64,000 nt of DNA, taken from NCBI GenBank assembly GCA_016183615.1, contig JACPEG010000009.1, forward strand, positions 1-64,000. Reading direction: 5' to 3'. This DNA comes from Betaproteobacteria bacterium (GTDB taxonomy: Bacteria; Pseudomonadota; Gammaproteobacteria; Burkholderiales; UBA6910). Below are positions 41,805-52,718 of this stretch, one piece after another (positions within the stretch are counted from its first letter, which is position 1; each line of letters starts with the position of its first letter). A program made the position numbers and the translations under genes. A model generated the notes under the pieces. It did not search any database. It was not told the DNA's origin and worked only from the letters and a program-made list of their open reading frames with translations.

Positions 41805-44396
41805 TTAGGCTGGCTCGCCAGTCTTGTGGGTCTCGATCTGGACCAGGGGTTCTTCCGCCGCGGGCTTCACGACCGGTCGGGACCGGCCCAGCTTCGGCGC
41901 CGGTTCCTCGGGCTGGGGAACGGGAACCGATTTCGCCTTGTCGGTCTCGATCAGGATCAGGCCGCTCGACGCCAGATCCGGCATGGGCATGGGTGGAATT
42001 TCGCGACGGGGCGCGGGCTTTTCCACGGCAACCGGAGCGACCTCGACCTGAACCGGTGCCGGGCTTGGCTGCGGGTGTTCGACCGGCTGCGGCGCCACCG
42101 GGACCGCTTCCTGTGCGGGGCTCGCCATCCACTCCCGCTGCGGCTCTACGACGGGGGCAGGAGCGGGCTCAACCGCTTCCACCGGCTCGTGTATCCGCTG
42201 CTCGGGCCCGGGTTCTCTGGGCGCGCGGGGCTGGAGGGCGGCAGCAGGGGTGGTTTCCAGTCCCAGGGTCTGTTGCGCTTCGGGTACGGTTCTCGGTTCC
42301 CCGCGCTCGCTTCCGCGGCCACGCCGCCGACGCCGCCGGCCCCGCCCTTCCTGGGGCGGCTGTTCGGCGCCCTGTGCTTCGGCGGCGGCCACCGGGCCTT
42401 TGCGTTCCAGTTCCGGCTGCTGCTCCCGGCGCGGCCGTTCCCGTTCGGGCTGGGGTTGACGGGGCTTCTGGGCCTCAGCCTGGCGCTGGCCCTGTTGCGG
42501 TTGGGCGGCGGGCATCGGACGACTGCGTTCGCCGCGGCGTTCGCCACGCCGGTCTTCGCGCTCTCCACGTTCCCTGCGGTCGCGATGACGATCCCGCTCG
42601 CCGCGACGCTCGCGTTCCCGCCGCGGCTCGACGGGCCTGGGCGCCTGCACGATGATCTCGGGCTCTTTTTTCTCGGCGCCCCGCAGCCAGCCGAAGAAGC
42701 GACCGAGCAGCGAGGGCCTTGCCTCCGGCGCCGCCGTAGCGGCCGCCGGTGCCGGGGCTGGCACAGGGGCGGGGATAGGCGCCATCGGGGCCGGCTGTTC
42801 GGGTGTGATTCCTTGAACCGCGGCCTGGGGCCGGGGTGCCTTGGGCTCGGACGACGGCAGGGCCATTTCCTCTTCGGGCTTCTCCACCATCTTGTAGCTC
42901 ACCGGCAGCGGCTCCGCCTTGTTCATCTCCTCGTGGCGCATGCGAGTGATGCTGAAGGCCGGCGTTTCCAGATGCGGATTGGGGATCAGCAGCACGTTGA
43001 CCTTGAGCCGCGCCTCGACCGCGTGGATCTCCGCGCGCTTCTCGTTCAGCAGGAAGGTGGCCACGTCCACGGGAACCTGGGCGTGGAGCGCCGCGGTGTT
43101 TTCCTTCATGGCTTCTTCCTGGATCAAGCGCAGGATGTGCAGCGCCGAGGACTCGATGGAACGGATGTGGCCGATGCCGTTGCAGCGGGGACAGGGCAAG
43201 TGGCTGGTCTCGCCCAGGGAAGGCTGCAGACGCTGGCGCGACAGCTCCATCAGGCCGAAGCGCGAGATCTTGCCCATCTGGACCCGGGCGCGATCGTAGC
43301 GCAGGGCATCGCGCAGGCGGTTTTCCACCTCGCGCTGGTTCTTGGCGATCTCCATGTCGATGAAGTCGATCACGATCAGCCCGCCCAGGTCGCGCAGTCG
43401 CAGCTGCCGCGCCGCCTCGTCGGCCGCCTCCAGGTTGGTGTTCAGCGCCGTCTGCTCGATGTCGGTGCCGCGGGTGGCACGTGCCGAGTTGACGTCGATG
43501 GCCACCAGCGCCTCGGTGTGGTCGATGACCAGCGCACCGCCGGAGGGCAGGAGAACCTGGCGCGAGTAGGCGGTTTCGATCTGATGCTCGATCTGGAACC
43601 GGGAGAACAGCGGGATGTCATCCCGATAAAGTTTCACCTTGTTGACGTTCGCCGGCATCACGTGGCTCATGAACTGCCGGGCCTGCTCGTAGATGCTCTC
43701 GGTATCGATCAGGATTTCGCCGATTTCGGGCTGGAAATAGTCGCGGATGGCGCGGATCACCAGGCTCGATTCCTGGTAGATCAGGAACGCTCCGGATTGG
43801 TGTTGCGACGCGCCTTCGATCGCGGTCCAGAGCTGCATCAGGTAGTTGAGGTCCCATTGCAGCTCTTCCAGCGAGCGGCCGATGCCCGCGGTGCGGGCGA
43901 TGACGCTCATGCCCTCGGGCACGTCAAGCTGGTTGATCAGATCCCTGAGCTCGTTGCGATCCTCGCCCTCCACCCGGCGCGACACGCCGCCGCCGCGCGG
44001 ATTGTTGGGCATGAGGACCAGGTAGCGGCCCGCGAGACTGACGAAGGTGGTGAGGGCCGCGCCCTTGGTGCCGCGTTCGTCCTTGTCCACCTGGACGATG
44101 AACTCCTGGCCCTCGCGGAGCGCGTCCTGGATGCGGGCGCGGGAAACGTCCACATCGGGCCGGAAATGGGCGCGGGCGACTTCCTTGAACGGGAGAAAAC
44201 CGTGCCGGTCGCTGCCGTAGTCTACAAACGCAGCTTCCAGGCTGGGTTCGATGCGGGTGATGACACCCTTGTAGATATTGCCCTTTTTCTGCTCTTTGCC
44301 GGCCGACTCGATGTCAAGATCGACGAGCTTCTGGCCGTCCACGATCGCGACGCGCAGCTCCTCGGGCTGGGTCGCGTTGAACAACATGCGCTTCAT
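41805..44396 (-). CDS. rne: Ribonuclease E
   Basis: This 863-residue endoribonuclease governs mRNA decay and rRNA/tRNA processing. The N-terminal catalytic half has the S1 domain ([20 protein letters not shown]), the DNase I-like catalytic segment ([19 protein letters not shown]), and the Zn-link CPRCNGIGH. From about residue 500 the protein is Pro/Ala/Arg/Glu-rich and presumably disordered, with [18 protein letters not shown]-type basic RNA-binding stretches, as expected for the degradosome scaffold. The approximately 400-bp upstream region to rluC is long, as for other rne genes that autoregulate through their leader. Confidence 0.97.
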   Translation of the reverse strand: MKRMLFNATQPEELRVAIVDGQKLVDLDIESAGKEQKKGNIYKGVITRIEPSLEAAFVDYGSDRHGFLPFKEVARAHFRPDVDVSRARIQDALREGQEFIVQVDKDERGTKGAALTTFVSLAGRYLVLMPNNPRGGGVSRRVEGEDRNELRDLINQLDVPEGMSVIARTAGIGRSLEELQWDLNYLMQLWTAIEGASQHQSGAFLIYQESSLVIRAIRDYFQPEIGEILIDTESIYEQARQFMSHVMPANVNKVKLYRDDIPLFSRFQIEHQIETAYSRQVLLPSGGALVIDHTEALVAIDVNSARATRGTDIEQTALNTNLEAADEAARQLRLRDLGGLIVIDFIDMEIAKNQREVENRLRDALRYDRARVQMGKISRFGLMELSRQRLQPSLGETSHLPCPRCNGIGHIRSIESSALHILRLIQEEAMKENTAALHAQVPVDVATFLLNEKRAEIHAVEARLKVNVLLIPNPHLETPAFSITRMRHEEMNKAEPLPVSYKMVEKPEEEMALPSSEPKAPRPQAAVQGITPEQPAPMAPIPAPVPAPAPAAATAAPEARPSLLGRFFGWLRGAEKKEPEIIVQAPRPVEPRRERERRGERDRHRDRRERGEREDRRGERRGERSRPMPAAQPQQGQRQAEAQKPRQPQPERERPRREQQPELERKGPVAAAEAQGAEQPPQEGRGRRRRRRGRGSERGEPRTVPEAQQTLGLETTPAAALQPRAPREPGPEQRIHEPVEAVEPAPAPVVEPQREWMASPAQEAVPVAPQPVEHPQPSPAPVQVEVAPVAVEKPAPRREIPPMPMPDLASSGLILIETDKAKSVPVPQPEEPAPKLGRSRPVVKPAAEEPLVQIETHKTGEPA

Positions 44397-44800
44397 TTTT
44401 CATGTTCTCCGGCGCTCGGGCGCGGCGAGGACAGGCCAGCCTGCTGGTGGCAGGATCGGCGTACACGGGGTCGCGAGTCAGGGTACTCATCGAGAGAGGG
44501 GGTAACTTCGGGTCGCGTGTCGTGTGAAGTGGCTTGTCGTTTCGGTTCCGCCCGGTTCGGGCGGAATCATTAACCTTAAGGGCAACGGGGCGGGGCCGGA
44601 TCGGGCCGTGTCACCGCCTTGCGGCGTCGCCGTTCAGTCTCAGCGTATGCCTGGAGCGCGCAATTCTATTACCATCGCTACTTTTGCTGGTGAGCGAGCT
44701 TAACCAGTGACAGGCGCCGGGCAATGTCGTGACGCACCCGCAAATCGCGGTTTTTTGCATCTGGCCCGCATGCCGCCTGGAACGGCCGAGTATACGGTAA
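44397..44800. other. 404-bp divergent intergenic region between rne and rluC
   Basis: No gene is seen. It must contain both promoters and the rne 5' leader. A GGAGAAC ribosome site precedes the rne start, and several short GC hairpins occur, for example CCGCCTTGCGG around 44612. I could not identify a defined RNA structure or individual -35/-10 boxes with confidence. Confidence 0.6.
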
Positions 44801-45748
44801 ATGAATGACTTAAGCAAAGATTCGGTGGCCTGGGTGGACGTCGGCGACGAAGACCACGACCAGCGGGTGGATAACTACCTCATCAGGCGGCTGAAAGGGG
44901 TTCCCAAGAGCCATATCTATCGCATCCTGCGCAGTGGCGAGGTGCGCGTAAACAGCCGCCGGGTGGAACCCACCTACCGGCTTCGGACCGGTGACCGGGT
45001 CCGGATTCCGCCGGTCCGCACCGCTGCCCCCGCCAAGGCTTCTCCCGCGCCGGGGCCGCGGCTGGCCGACCGGCCGCTCTACGAGGACGAGGTGTTGCTG
45101 GCGATCGACAAGCCCGCCGGCAAGGCCGTGCACGGCGGCAGCGGGATCAGTCTCGGCGTCATCGAACAGTTGCGCCGGGAGCGTCCCCAACTCCGGTTCC
45201 TCGAACTCGTGCATCGCCTGGACCGGGACACTTCCGGTGTGTTGCTGCTGGCCAAGAAGCGGGCGGCCCTGGTCGAACTGCACCGGCAGTTGCGGGAAGG
45301 GGAGGTGGAAAAACGCTACCTTACCCTGGTCAAGGGGGTGTGGAGGGAAAACAAGAAGGAAGTCAGTCTGCCTCTCAACAAATATGTCACCGCCGAAGGC
45401 GAGCGGCGGGTGAGCGTGCGCCGGGAGGGGCTCCCCTCCCGCACCATCTTTAATCTGCGCGGAACCCATGGCGGCTATTCCCTGCTGGAAGCGGAACTCA
45501 AGACCGGACGCACCCATCAAATCCGGGTCCACCTGGCGCACCTGGGCTACCCCATCGCCGGGGACGACAAATACGGAGATTTCGCCCTGAACAAGAGCCT
45601 TGGCCGGTCCGGGTTAAAACGCATGTTTCTGCACGCCCACCGTATCGCGTTCCGCCACCCGGTGACCGGTGAGCGGCTGACGCTGGACGCGCCGCTGCCG
45701 CAGGACCTCCGGCGCTTTCTGAAAGTCGCGGATGCCGAAGCAGTTTGA
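44801..45748 (+). CDS. rluC: 23S rRNA pseudouridine synthase RluC-type
   Basis: This 315-residue protein has an N-terminal S4 domain (RVDNYLIRRLKGVPKSHIYR, residues about 22-70) and an RluA-type catalytic domain. Motif II is LVHRLDRDTSGVLLLAKK, with the catalytic Asp in HRLDRDTSG, and KTGRTHQIRVHLAHLGYPI is also present. It makes pseudouridines 955/2504/2580 of 23S rRNA in E. coli. The start is at ATG 44801, divergent from rne, the standard arrangement. The HAD gene overlaps its end by 17 bp. Confidence 0.95.
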   Translation: MNDLSKDSVAWVDVGDEDHDQRVDNYLIRRLKGVPKSHIYRILRSGEVRVNSRRVEPTYRLRTGDRVRIPPVRTAAPAKASPAPGPRLADRPLYEDEVLLAIDKPAGKAVHGGSGISLGVIEQLRRERPQLRFLELVHRLDRDTSGVLLLAKKRAALVELHRQLREGEVEKRYLTLVKGVWRENKKEVSLPLNKYVTAEGERRVSVRREGLPSRTIFNLRGTHGGYSLLEAELKTGRTHQIRVHLAHLGYPIAGDDKYGDFALNKSLGRSGLKRMFLHAHRIAFRHPVTGERLTLDAPLPQDLRRFLKVADAEAV

Positions 45749-46388
45749 ATTGCTGGTGTTCGACTGGGACGGGACGCTCATGGATTCGGCGGCCGTGATC
45801 GTGGAGTCGATCCAGGCCGCCTCCGGCGACCTGGGTCTGCCCGTGCCCTCGGACGAGGCAGCCCGGCACATCATCGGCCTGGGACTCACCGATGCCCTGG
45901 GCTATCTGTTTCCGCAGCTTCCGCAGGAGCGCTACGGCGACCTGGTGGAACGCTACCGGTTTCATTTTCTGGCCCGCGACAGCGAGATTCCCCTGTTCGG
46001 CGGCGCCCAGGAAGCGATCCGCGAGTTGCACCAGGCGGGCTTTCTTCTGGCCGTGGCCACCGGCAAGAGCCGCGTCGGCCTCGACCGGGCGCTCGGGAAC
46101 ACCGGGCTGCGGGCCTATTTCCACGCGTCCCGCTGCGCCGACGAAGGCTTTTCCAAGCCCCATCCAGGCATGCTGCTTGCCCTCATGGAAGAGCTGGGGA
46201 TGGCCGCCGATCGAACGCTCATGATCGGCGACACCACCCATGATCTGCAGATGGCCGCCAACGCGGGCGTGGCGGCCGTGGGCGCCGCCTACGGCGCCCA
46301 TCCGCGGGACAACCTGCTGGCGCTTTCCCCGCTCGCCTGCCTGGAAAGCTTTGCCGAATTGCACCGATGGCTGATGAGCAACGCGTGA
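45732..46388 (+). CDS. HAD-family phosphatase (phosphoglycolate-phosphatase-like)
   Basis: This 218-residue protein has HAD motif I FDWDGTLMDS (residues 10-19), motif II ATGKSRVG, motif III with KPHPGML and motif IV MIGDTTHDLQMA. It is homologous to Gph/pyrophosphatase-like HADs. The preferred phosphate ester is unknown. It overlaps rluC upstream and the Rieske gene downstream by 22 bp, so the four genes rluC to sppA form a tightly packed operon. Confidence 0.9.
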   Translation: MPKQFELLVFDWDGTLMDSAAVIVESIQAASGDLGLPVPSDEAARHIIGLGLTDALGYLFPQLPQERYGDLVERYRFHFLARDSEIPLFGGAQEAIRELHQAGFLLAVATGKSRVGLDRALGNTGLRAYFHASRCADEGFSKPHPGMLLALMEELGMAADRTLMIGDTTHDLQMAANAGVAAVGAAYGAHPRDNLLALSPLACLESFAELHRWLMSNA

Positions 46389-46738
46389 TCTGCGCGAGCG
46401 AGCAATTGCGGGATGGCGGCAAGGGCCTGCGCTTTTCCCTTGAAGGGGAGGGGGAAGAGGTCCCGGCATTTGCCGTGCGCTACCGGGGGAAGGTGTATGC
46501 CTACCTCAACCGCTGCGCCCATGTGGGCGTTGAACTGGATTGGCTGGAAGGTGAGTTTTGGGACCTCACCGGTTTATACTTGATCTGCTCCACCCACGGT
46601 GCGACCTATGAACCGCACACCGGGCATTGCGTGATGGGCCCCTGCAAGGGTGCGGCCCTCACCCCGGTTGAGCTGGAGGAGCGAAACGGCAAGATCTACC
46701 TGACGACTGCGAGACACGATCATGACCGAACCGTCTGA
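46367..46738 (+). CDS. Rieske [2Fe-2S] protein
   Basis: This 123-residue single-domain Rieske protein has the cluster ligands C-x-H in RCAHVGVEL and C-x2-H in ICSTHGATYE, about 25 residues apart. HCVMGPCKGAALTPV provides the following loop. No signal peptide or membrane segment is seen, so it is a soluble cytoplasmic ferredoxin-type Rieske protein. Its position between a HAD phosphatase and SppA is conserved in betaproteobacteria, but its electron partner is unknown. Confidence 0.92.
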   Translation: MADEQRVICASEQLRDGGKGLRFSLEGEGEEVPAFAVRYRGKVYAYLNRCAHVGVELDWLEGEFWDLTGLYLICSTHGATYEPHTGHCVMGPCKGAALTPVELEERNGKIYLTTARHDHDRTV

Positions 46739-47675
46739 ATCCGGCGGCAACTGGGAACGGCAGGTGCTCGAGAAGCTCGCCACCGGCGCGCTCCAGGAGC
46801 AGCGCCGGGCGCGCCGCTGGGGCATCCTTTTCAAGACACTGACCTTCGTCTACCTGTTTATCCTGTTGTTCCTCTGGCTGGGCTGGATCGGCGACCGTGA
46901 AACCCCCATCGCCGGAAAGCACACCGCGCTGGTGGAGCTGCGGGGTGTGATCGCGGCGGACAGCCAGGCGAGCGCCGCCGCCATCACATCGGGCCTGCAG
47001 GAGGCGTTCAAGGACAAGAACACCCAGGGCATCGTGCTCCGCATCAACAGCCCGGGCGGAAGTCCGGTGCAGGCGGGCTACATCAATGACGAGATTCGCC
47101 GGCTCAAGGCCAAGCACCCTGAAATTCCACTCTACGCCGTGATCGAGGACGTGTGCGCCTCGGGCGGCTATTACGTGGCCGCCGCAGCCGACAGGATTTT
47201 CGTGGACAAGGCCAGCATCGTGGGATCCATCGGCGTGCTGATGGACGGCTTCGGATTCACCGGCACGCTCGAGAAGCTGGGCGTCGAGCGCAGGCTGATT
47301 ACTGCCGGCGAAAACAAGGGTTTCCTCGACCCGTTCTCGCCGCTGGATGAAAAGCAGAAGGCGTATGCGCAGCAGCTTCTCGGCGAAGTGCACCAGCAGT
47401 TCATCCAGGTGGTGCGCCAGGGCCGGGGCAAGCGGCTGAAGGAGAATCCTGACCTGTTCTCGGGCCTGGTGTGGACCGGCCAGAAGAGCATTGAGCTGGG
47501 GCTGGCCGATGCCATGGGAAGCCTGGAGTATGTGGCGCGGGAGGTGATCAAGGCCGAGCGGGTCGTCGACTTTACCCCCAAGGAAGGCTTCGCCGAGCGC
47601 TTTGCCAAGCGTTTCGGTGCGGCGCTGGCCGAAACCCTGGTCACGGTGTCCGGTCGCAATCTGTCAGCGCGCTAG
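46722..47675 (+). CDS. sppA: Signal peptide peptidase SppA, 36K type
   Basis: This 317-residue S49 serine protease has a transmembrane anchor at residues about 33-52 (TLTFVYLFILLFLWLGWIG). The peptidase domain has IVLRINSPGGSPVQAGYI, the nucleophile Ser in CASGGYYVAAAADRI and the general-base Lys in the DKASIVGSIGVLM region of this short form. It digests signal peptides left in the inner membrane. It overlaps the Rieske gene by 17 bp and converges with a 12-bp overlap on the methyltransferase gene. Confidence 0.93.
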   Translation: MTEPSESGGNWERQVLEKLATGALQEQRRARRWGILFKTLTFVYLFILLFLWLGWIGDRETPIAGKHTALVELRGVIAADSQASAAAITSGLQEAFKDKNTQGIVLRINSPGGSPVQAGYINDEIRRLKAKHPEIPLYAVIEDVCASGGYYVAAAADRIFVDKASIVGSIGVLMDGFGFTGTLEKLGVERRLITAGENKGFLDPFSPLDEKQKAYAQQLLGEVHQQFIQVVRQGRGKRLKENPDLFSGLVWTGQKSIELGLADAMGSLEYVAREVIKAERVVDFTPKEGFAERFAKRFGAALAETLVTVSGRNLSAR

Positions 47676-48395
47676 CGCCAGCAGTAAAAACACGGTCGGC
47701 CGTTTTTCGATTTCCGGCCGTTTCCCCTTCCATTTCCCGATCGCCCGGGTCGTCACCCGTTCACCGGGAAGGGTGAGATCCGTGGCCACGCACAGCAGGG
47801 TGTCGGGCCGGCAGGTTTCCACCAGCGCGGCAAACAGCTTCCCGTTGCGGTACGGGGTCTCGATGAAGATCTGGGTCTGGTCCCGGGCCGCCGATTCCCG
47901 CTCCAGCTCTGTGATCCTGCGATCCCGCTCCCCGGCTGCGGCCGGCAGGTAGCCATGAAACGCGAAGCGCTGTCCGTTCAGCCCAGAGGCCATCAGGGCC
48001 AGCAGGATGGAAGAGGGGCCCACCAGGGGCACTACCCGGATTCCGTGCTCGTGGGCCAGCCGCACCAGTTGTGCTCCGGGGTCCGCCACGGCGGGGCAGC
48101 CCGCTTCCGAAAGCAGGCCGGCGTCCATTCCCGCCACGACGGGAGACAGCAGGCATTCCAGTTCCGTGGCCACCGTGTGCTCATCGAGCACCGCAAGCGT
48201 GAGTTCCTGCAAGGGCTTGCAGGTTCCGATTCGCTTCAGCACCGCACGGGCCGTTTTCAGGTGCTCGACGACGAAATAATCGAGGGTGGCCACGGTGCGC
48301 CGGGCGGGCTCGGACAGCGTTTCGGCGGGGTCCTGTTCCCCCAGGGGCGAGGGGATGAGGTAGAGCACGCCCGGCTTCGGGTGCCGCTCAGACAA
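47664..48395 (-). CDS. Tetrapyrrole-methylase-fold SAM methyltransferase, RsmI-like
   Basis: This 243-residue protein is of the YraL/RsmI group. It has [13 protein letters not shown] at the N terminus, [20 protein letters not shown] for the SAM site, and [33 protein letters not shown] is also present. True RsmI (2'-O-methylation of C1402 in 16S rRNA) is about 280 residues and has a DAGTP motif. This shorter paralogue, next to maf, is a common betaproteobacterial extra copy of uncertain substrate. Confidence 0.85.
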   Translation of the reverse strand: MSERHPKPGVLYLIPSPLGEQDPAETLSEPARRTVATLDYFVVEHLKTARAVLKRIGTCKPLQELTLAVLDEHTVATELECLLSPVVAGMDAGLLSEAGCPAVADPGAQLVRLAHEHGIRVVPLVGPSSILLALMASGLNGQRFAFHGYLPAAAGERDRRITELERESAARDQTQIFIETPYRNGKLFAALVETCRPDTLLCVATDLTLPGERVTTRAIGKWKGKRPEIEKRPTVFLLLALAR

Positions 48396-48972
48396 TCGGG
48401 ACTCCTTCGCCGGCCAGCATGTCCACCAGGGCGATCAGGGGCAATCCGATCAGTGCATTCGGATCGTCGCCCTGCATGGATGCGATGAGGGCAATGCCCA
48501 GGCCCTCGGTCCTGGCGCTGCCGGCGCACTGGTAAGGCTGCTCCTTCTCGAGGTAATGCTCGATCTGGGCGTCAGTCAGCGAGCGCATCGTGACCCGGTA
48601 GGGCACGACCTGCTCCTGGAGCCGCCCGGTCCTGCCGTTCAGCAGGCACAGGGCGGTGTGGAACACCACGGTTTTCCCGGACATGAAACGCAGTTGCCTG
48701 ACGGCGTTTTCGTGGGCCAGGGGTTTACCGAGCGCGACACCCTCCAGGACCGCCACCTGGTCGGAGCCGATGATCAGGGCATCGGGCATTTTTTCGGCAA
48801 CTCTCCGGGCCTTGGCACGGGCCAGGCGGGAGGCCGTAATCTCCGGGGTTTCGCCGGGCAACGGGGTTTCATCCACGTCGGGAACGCTGATATCGAAGGG
48901 CAGTTGCAGCCGGGCCAGGAGCTGGCGCCGGTAGGGGGAACCGGAAGCGAGGACAATTTGTTGAGTTTTCAA
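48388..48972 (-). CDS. Maf-family nucleoside triphosphate pyrophosphatase
   Basis: This approximately 194-residue protein begins [19 protein letters not shown] (the SxSPRR-type nucleotide site). It has [13 protein letters not shown] and [12 protein letters not shown] with the catalytic Asp. These features match the YceF/m7GTP branch of Maf proteins that clear non-canonical nucleotides. I start at TTG 48972 with GAGGGA upstream; TTG 48999 would add nine residues. It overlaps the methyltransferase gene by eight bases and is divergent from yceD. Confidence 0.88.
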   Translation of the reverse strand: MKTQQIVLASGSPYRRQLLARLQLPFDISVPDVDETPLPGETPEITASRLARAKARRVAEKMPDALIIGSDQVAVLEGVALGKPLAHENAVRQLRFMSGKTVVFHTALCLLNGRTGRLQEQVVPYRVTMRSLTDAQIEHYLEKEQPYQCAGSARTEGLGIALIASMQGDDPNALIGLPLIALVDMLAGEGVPIV

Positions 48973-49031
48973 AAGATTATCCCTCGATTTTTTTGACAAA
49001 TGGGAGGCAAAAAATATATCATGCGCCGCTT

Positions 49032-49532
49032 ATGTCTGGACAGCTGGTGATCGACGGCCTGGAGTTTGCCCGTAACCGCAAGACCCTGCATGGTAAAATT
49101 ACGGTGGCAAGCTTGGGCCGGCTTCACGATCAGCTGTTTTCCGACGAAGGGGAATTGGAGTACACGGTTCGCGGCGAGCTCGATCCCGACGCCAATCCCA
49201 TGCTGCATTTGGCGATTCGGGGAACGGTTCAGCTGCGTTGCCAGCGTTGCCTTGGACGGTTTGCCTTGCCGCTGGAACTGGAATCCCGGCTCCTGTTGGT
49301 GCAGGACGAGTCCGAGCTGGGCGACATGGTCGAAGAACCGGCGGAGGTGGACCGCATCGTTGTGCAACCCCGGCTCGATGCCCGGGCGCTGCTCGAGGAT
49401 GAGATCCTGTTGGTTCTGCCCATTTCCCCCAGGCACCCGGAAGGCGAATGCCAGGCCGGGATAGGGTCGTCGGCGAGCGCAGCGAAGGATAAGCCTTTCG
49501 CTGTCCTATCGGCCCTGAAAAAACGCGATTAA
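49032..49532 (+). CDS. yceD: YceD-family (DUF177) 23S rRNA accumulation protein
   Basis: This 166-residue protein starts at ATG 49032 (MSGQLVIDGLEFARN). It has QLRCQRCLGRFALPLELES (paired cysteines), ELGDMVEEPAEVDRI and LDARALLEDEILLVLP, then EGEC and PFAVLSALKKRD. DUF177 proteins act in ribosomal RNA accumulation in plants and bacteria. It lies directly ahead of rpmF, the usual position, with a 27-bp gap. Confidence 0.9.
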   Translation: MSGQLVIDGLEFARNRKTLHGKITVASLGRLHDQLFSDEGELEYTVRGELDPDANPMLHLAIRGTVQLRCQRCLGRFALPLELESRLLLVQDESELGDMVEEPAEVDRIVVQPRLDARALLEDEILLVLPISPRHPEGECQAGIGSSASAAKDKPFAVLSALKKRD

Positions 49533-49559
49533 ATCAAGTATTGAGTTGAGGAGTCAAAG

Positions 49560-49739
49560 ATGGCCGTTCAGCAGAACAAGAAGTCCCCGTCCAAGCGTGG
49601 CATGCACCGGGCTCACGATTTTCTGACCAACCCGCCGCTGGCGGTGGAACCCACCACCGGCGAAGTGCACCTGCGCCACCACATCAGCCCCAGCGGCTAC
49701 TACCGCGGCAAGAAGGTCGCCAAGGGCAAGGGCGAATAA
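49560..49739 (+). CDS. rpmF: Ribosomal protein bL32
   Basis: This 59-residue basic protein begins [20 protein letters not shown] and continues with the typical [17 protein letters not shown] segment. It is the alternative, zinc-independent form: the four zinc-ribbon cysteines are absent. GAGGAGTC precedes ATG 49560. The order yceD-rpmF-plsX-fab couples ribosome and lipid synthesis genes. Confidence 0.97.
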   Translation: MAVQQNKKSPSKRGMHRAHDFLTNPPLAVEPTTGEVHLRHHISPSGYYRGKKVAKGKGE

Positions 49740-49768
49740 GCCACCCTGGCCGCATCCTTCCCTGCGGC

Positions 49769-50806
49769 ATGGACATCACCGTTGCAATTGATTGCATGGG
49801 GGGCGACCACGGCCCCCATGTGACGGTGCCGTCTGCAGTCGGATTCCTGCGGGCGCACCCCGAAACCAACATCGTTCTGGTGGGGCTTCCGGACGCCATT
49901 CAGGCGGAGCTGCGGGCCCTGAAGATCGACGCCGGGCCCCGGTTGCGGGTGCACGCGGCGAGCGAGGTCGTCACCATGGACGAGCCGCCGGCCCTCGCGC
50001 TGCGCAACAAGAAGGATTCCTCGATGCGCGTGGCCATCAATCTCGTGAAAAGCGGCGAGGCGGATGCCTGCGTGAGCGCGGGAAATACCGGCGCGCTGAT
50101 GGCGATTTCCCGGTTTGTGCTCAAAATGCTGCCGGGCATCGAGCGTCCCGCCATTGCCACCATTCTTCCCACCCTCAAGGGCCACACCTACGTCCTGGAC
50201 CTGGGGGCCAACGTGGACTGCGGCGCCGAGCACCTGCTTCAGTTCGGAATCATGGGTTCCATGCTGGTCTCTTCCGTGGAGCACCGGGACGGGCCCACAG
50301 TGGGATTGCTCAATATCGGCCAGGAGGACATCAAGGGCAACGAGGTGGTCAAAAAGGCCGCCGAGCTGCTGCGCCAAAGCGGCCTCAACTTCTACGGCAA
50401 CGTGGAGGGCGATGACATTTTCAAGGGCACCACGGACGTCGTGGTATGCGACGGCTTCGTCGGCAACGTGGCGCTGAAAACCACCGAGGGCCTGGCCCAG
50501 ATGCTGGCGACTTTTCTCCGGGAAGAATTCAAGCGCAACCTCTTCACCCGGCTTGCTGGCTTGGTGGCGCTGCCGGTCATCAGCGGCTTCAAGCGCCGGG
50601 TCGACCACCGCCAGTACAACGGCGCGAGTCTCCTTGGCCTGAAGGGAATCGTCATCAAGAGCCACGGCTCCGCGGACAAGTACGCCTTCGGCTGCGCCAT
50701 CGAGCGCGCAGCGGAGGAGGTACACAGCGGCATGTTGCGCCGGCTCTCGGAGCGCTTGGCCCAGATGCATCCCCATCACCCCCCCCTGCGGGAGGGAGCG
50801 GCTTAG
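49769..50806 (+). CDS. plsX: Phosphate acyltransferase PlsX
   Basis: This 345-residue enzyme converts acyl-ACP to acyl-phosphate for phospholipid synthesis. It begins [14 protein letters not shown], has [22 protein letters not shown] and [11 protein letters not shown], and near the C terminus [10 protein letters not shown]. The stop codon shares a base with the fabH start. Confidence 0.97.
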   Translation: MDITVAIDCMGGDHGPHVTVPSAVGFLRAHPETNIVLVGLPDAIQAELRALKIDAGPRLRVHAASEVVTMDEPPALALRNKKDSSMRVAINLVKSGEADACVSAGNTGALMAISRFVLKMLPGIERPAIATILPTLKGHTYVLDLGANVDCGAEHLLQFGIMGSMLVSSVEHRDGPTVGLLNIGQEDIKGNEVVKKAAELLRQSGLNFYGNVEGDDIFKGTTDVVVCDGFVGNVALKTTEGLAQMLATFLREEFKRNLFTRLAGLVALPVISGFKRRVDHRQYNGASLLGLKGIVIKSHGSADKYAFGCAIERAAEEVHSGMLRRLSERLAQMHPHHPPLREGAA

Positions 50807-51765
50807 TGGCTTACTCCAGGATTGTCGGCACCGGCAGCTACCTGCCGAAAAAGGTGCTCACCAACCGCGACCTCGAAAAATTGGTGGACACCACTGACGA
50901 GTGGATCGTCGCCCGCACCGGAATCACCCAGCGCCACATCGCCGACGACCAGGAGCTGGCGAGCGACCTGGCGCTGGAAGCAAGCCGCAGGGCCATCGAG
51001 GCGGCGGGGATCAAAACCGAGGACATCGGCCTTATCATCGTCGCCACCACCACCCCGGACGTGGTGTTTCCCAGCACCGCGTGCATTTTGCAGGCCAAGC
51101 TCGGTATCAAGCACTGCCCGGCTTTCGACGTGCAGGCCGTATGCAGCGGTTTCGTGTATGCCCTCGCCACCGCCGATCTCTACCTTCGTGCCGGCCAGTG
51201 CGAATGCGCCCTGGTGGTCGGGGCCGAAATCTACTCCCGGATCCTGGACTGGAAGGACCGTTCCACCTGCGTGCTGTTCGGCGACGGGGCAGGGGCGGTC
51301 GTGATCAAAAAAAGCGACACCCCCGGCATACTCTCGAGCCACCTGCACGCCGATGGCAGCTACCACCAGGATCTCGGCGTCCCCGGCCAGGTGTGCCACG
51401 GCGGTGTCCGCGGCAGGCCTTTCCTGATCATGGACGGCGGCGCCGTATTCAAATTCGCCGTGAAGGTGCTGGAGGAGGTGGCGCTGGAGACCCTGGACGC
51501 CAACAAGCTGGGGAAATCCGATATCGACTGGCTGATTCCCCACCAGGCCAATGTGCGCATCATCCAGGCCACCGCCAAGAAACTGGGGCTGGACATGAGC
51601 AAGGTGGTGGTCACCGTCGATCGCCATGCCAACACCTCGGCGGCGTCAATTCCTCTGGCTCTCGACCTGGCGGTGCGCGACGGCCGGATCAAGCCCGGCC
51701 ACCACGTGCTGCTGGAGGGGGTGGGCGGGGGCTTCACCTGGGGATCGGTGCTGATTCGCTGGTAA
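50806..51765 (+). CDS. fabH: 3-oxoacyl-ACP synthase III
   Basis: This 319-residue condensing enzyme starts fatty-acid synthesis from acetyl-CoA and malonyl-ACP. The triad is visible: Cys in [14 protein letters not shown], His in [11 protein letters not shown] and Asn in [20 protein letters not shown]-like [15 protein letters not shown] is at the N terminus. The start is GTG 50806, overlapping plsX by one base. Confidence 0.97.
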   Translation: MAYSRIVGTGSYLPKKVLTNRDLEKLVDTTDEWIVARTGITQRHIADDQELASDLALEASRRAIEAAGIKTEDIGLIIVATTTPDVVFPSTACILQAKLGIKHCPAFDVQAVCSGFVYALATADLYLRAGQCECALVVGAEIYSRILDWKDRSTCVLFGDGAGAVVIKKSDTPGILSSHLHADGSYHQDLGVPGQVCHGGVRGRPFLIMDGGAVFKFAVKVLEEVALETLDANKLGKSDIDWLIPHQANVRIIQATAKKLGLDMSKVVVTVDRHANTSAASIPLALDLAVRDGRIKPGHHVLLEGVGGGFTWGSVLIRW

Positions 51766-51782
51766 CCGGGAACGATCAGATC

Positions 51783-52712
51783 ATGAAATTCGCGTTCGTC
51801 TTCCCTGGCCAGGGCTCCCAGTCGGTGGGCATGATGCAGGGCTTCGCGGAATCCTCCCCGGTGCGCAAGACTTTTGACCAAGCCTCCGAGGTCCTCGGCC
51901 AGGACCTCTGGAAGCTGGTGGCGGAAGGGCCCGCCGACGATCTCAATTCCACCGTGAATACCCAGCCGCTGATGCTCACCGCGGCCTACGCCGTGTACCA
52001 GGCGTGGCTCACAGCGGGAGGGCCGAAGCCGGCCATGGCGGCGGGTCACAGCCTTGGCGAATACACGGCACTGGTGGCGGCGGGGGCGCTCGCGTTCCGC
52101 GATGCGCTGCCGCTGGTCCGCTTCCGCGCCCAGGCCATGCAGGATGCGGTACCTCGCGGTGAGGGCGCCATGGCGGCGATCCTTGGCCTGGATGACGATG
52201 CAGTGCGTGCCGCGTGTGGCGAGGCGGCTCAGGGCCAAGTGGTGGAAGTGGTCAACTTCAATGCCCCGAGCCAGATCGTCATCGCCGGCCACAAGGCTGC
52301 GGTGGAGCGCGGGGTCGAGGCCGCCAGGGCCCGGGGCGCAAAACGTGCGGTCATGTTGCCGGTGAGCGCGCCGTTTCACTCCTCGCTCCTGAAGCCCGCC
52401 GCCGCCAAGCTGGTCGAGCGGCTCGCAAACATCGTGTTCTCGGTGCCGCAGATCCCGGTGGTCAACAACGTGGACGTGGCAGTGGTCAATGATCCTGAAA
52501 AGATTCGGGACGCCCTGGCGCGCCAGGCCGCGAGCCCCGTGCGCTGGACGGAAACGGTCCGCCAAATGTCCGGCGCCGGCATCACCCACGTCGCGGAATG
52601 CGGGCCGGGCAAGGTGCTGGCGGGGCTGACCAAGCGTATCGATGGCGCCCTGCAGGGCATCGCCATCACGGACCTCCAATCCCTGGAGCAGGCGCTCCAA
52701 GTACTCAAATGA
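51783..52712 (+). CDS. fabD: Malonyl-CoA:ACP transacylase
   Basis: This 309-residue enzyme has FVFPGQGSQSVGM at the N terminus, the nucleophilic Ser in AGHSLGEYTALVAAG, the substrate Arg in LVRFRAQAMQ and the His in VSAPFHSSLL. It transfers malonyl groups to ACP. It sits 17 bp after fabH. Confidence 0.97.
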   Translation: MKFAFVFPGQGSQSVGMMQGFAESSPVRKTFDQASEVLGQDLWKLVAEGPADDLNSTVNTQPLMLTAAYAVYQAWLTAGGPKPAMAAGHSLGEYTALVAAGALAFRDALPLVRFRAQAMQDAVPRGEGAMAAILGLDDDAVRAACGEAAQGQVVEVVNFNAPSQIVIAGHKAAVERGVEAARARGAKRAVMLPVSAPFHSSLLKPAAAKLVERLANIVFSVPQIPVVNNVDVAVVNDPEKIRDALARQAASPVRWTETVRQMSGAGITHVAECGPGKVLAGLTKRIDGALQGIAITDLQSLEQALQVLK

Positions 52713-52718
52713 GCCGAC

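Noticed and set aside
41826-44573. Long plus-strand open frame opposite rne
   Set aside because: It is antisense to a clear RNase E gene, has low-complexity composition and no recognisable family; long antisense frames are expected at this GC content.
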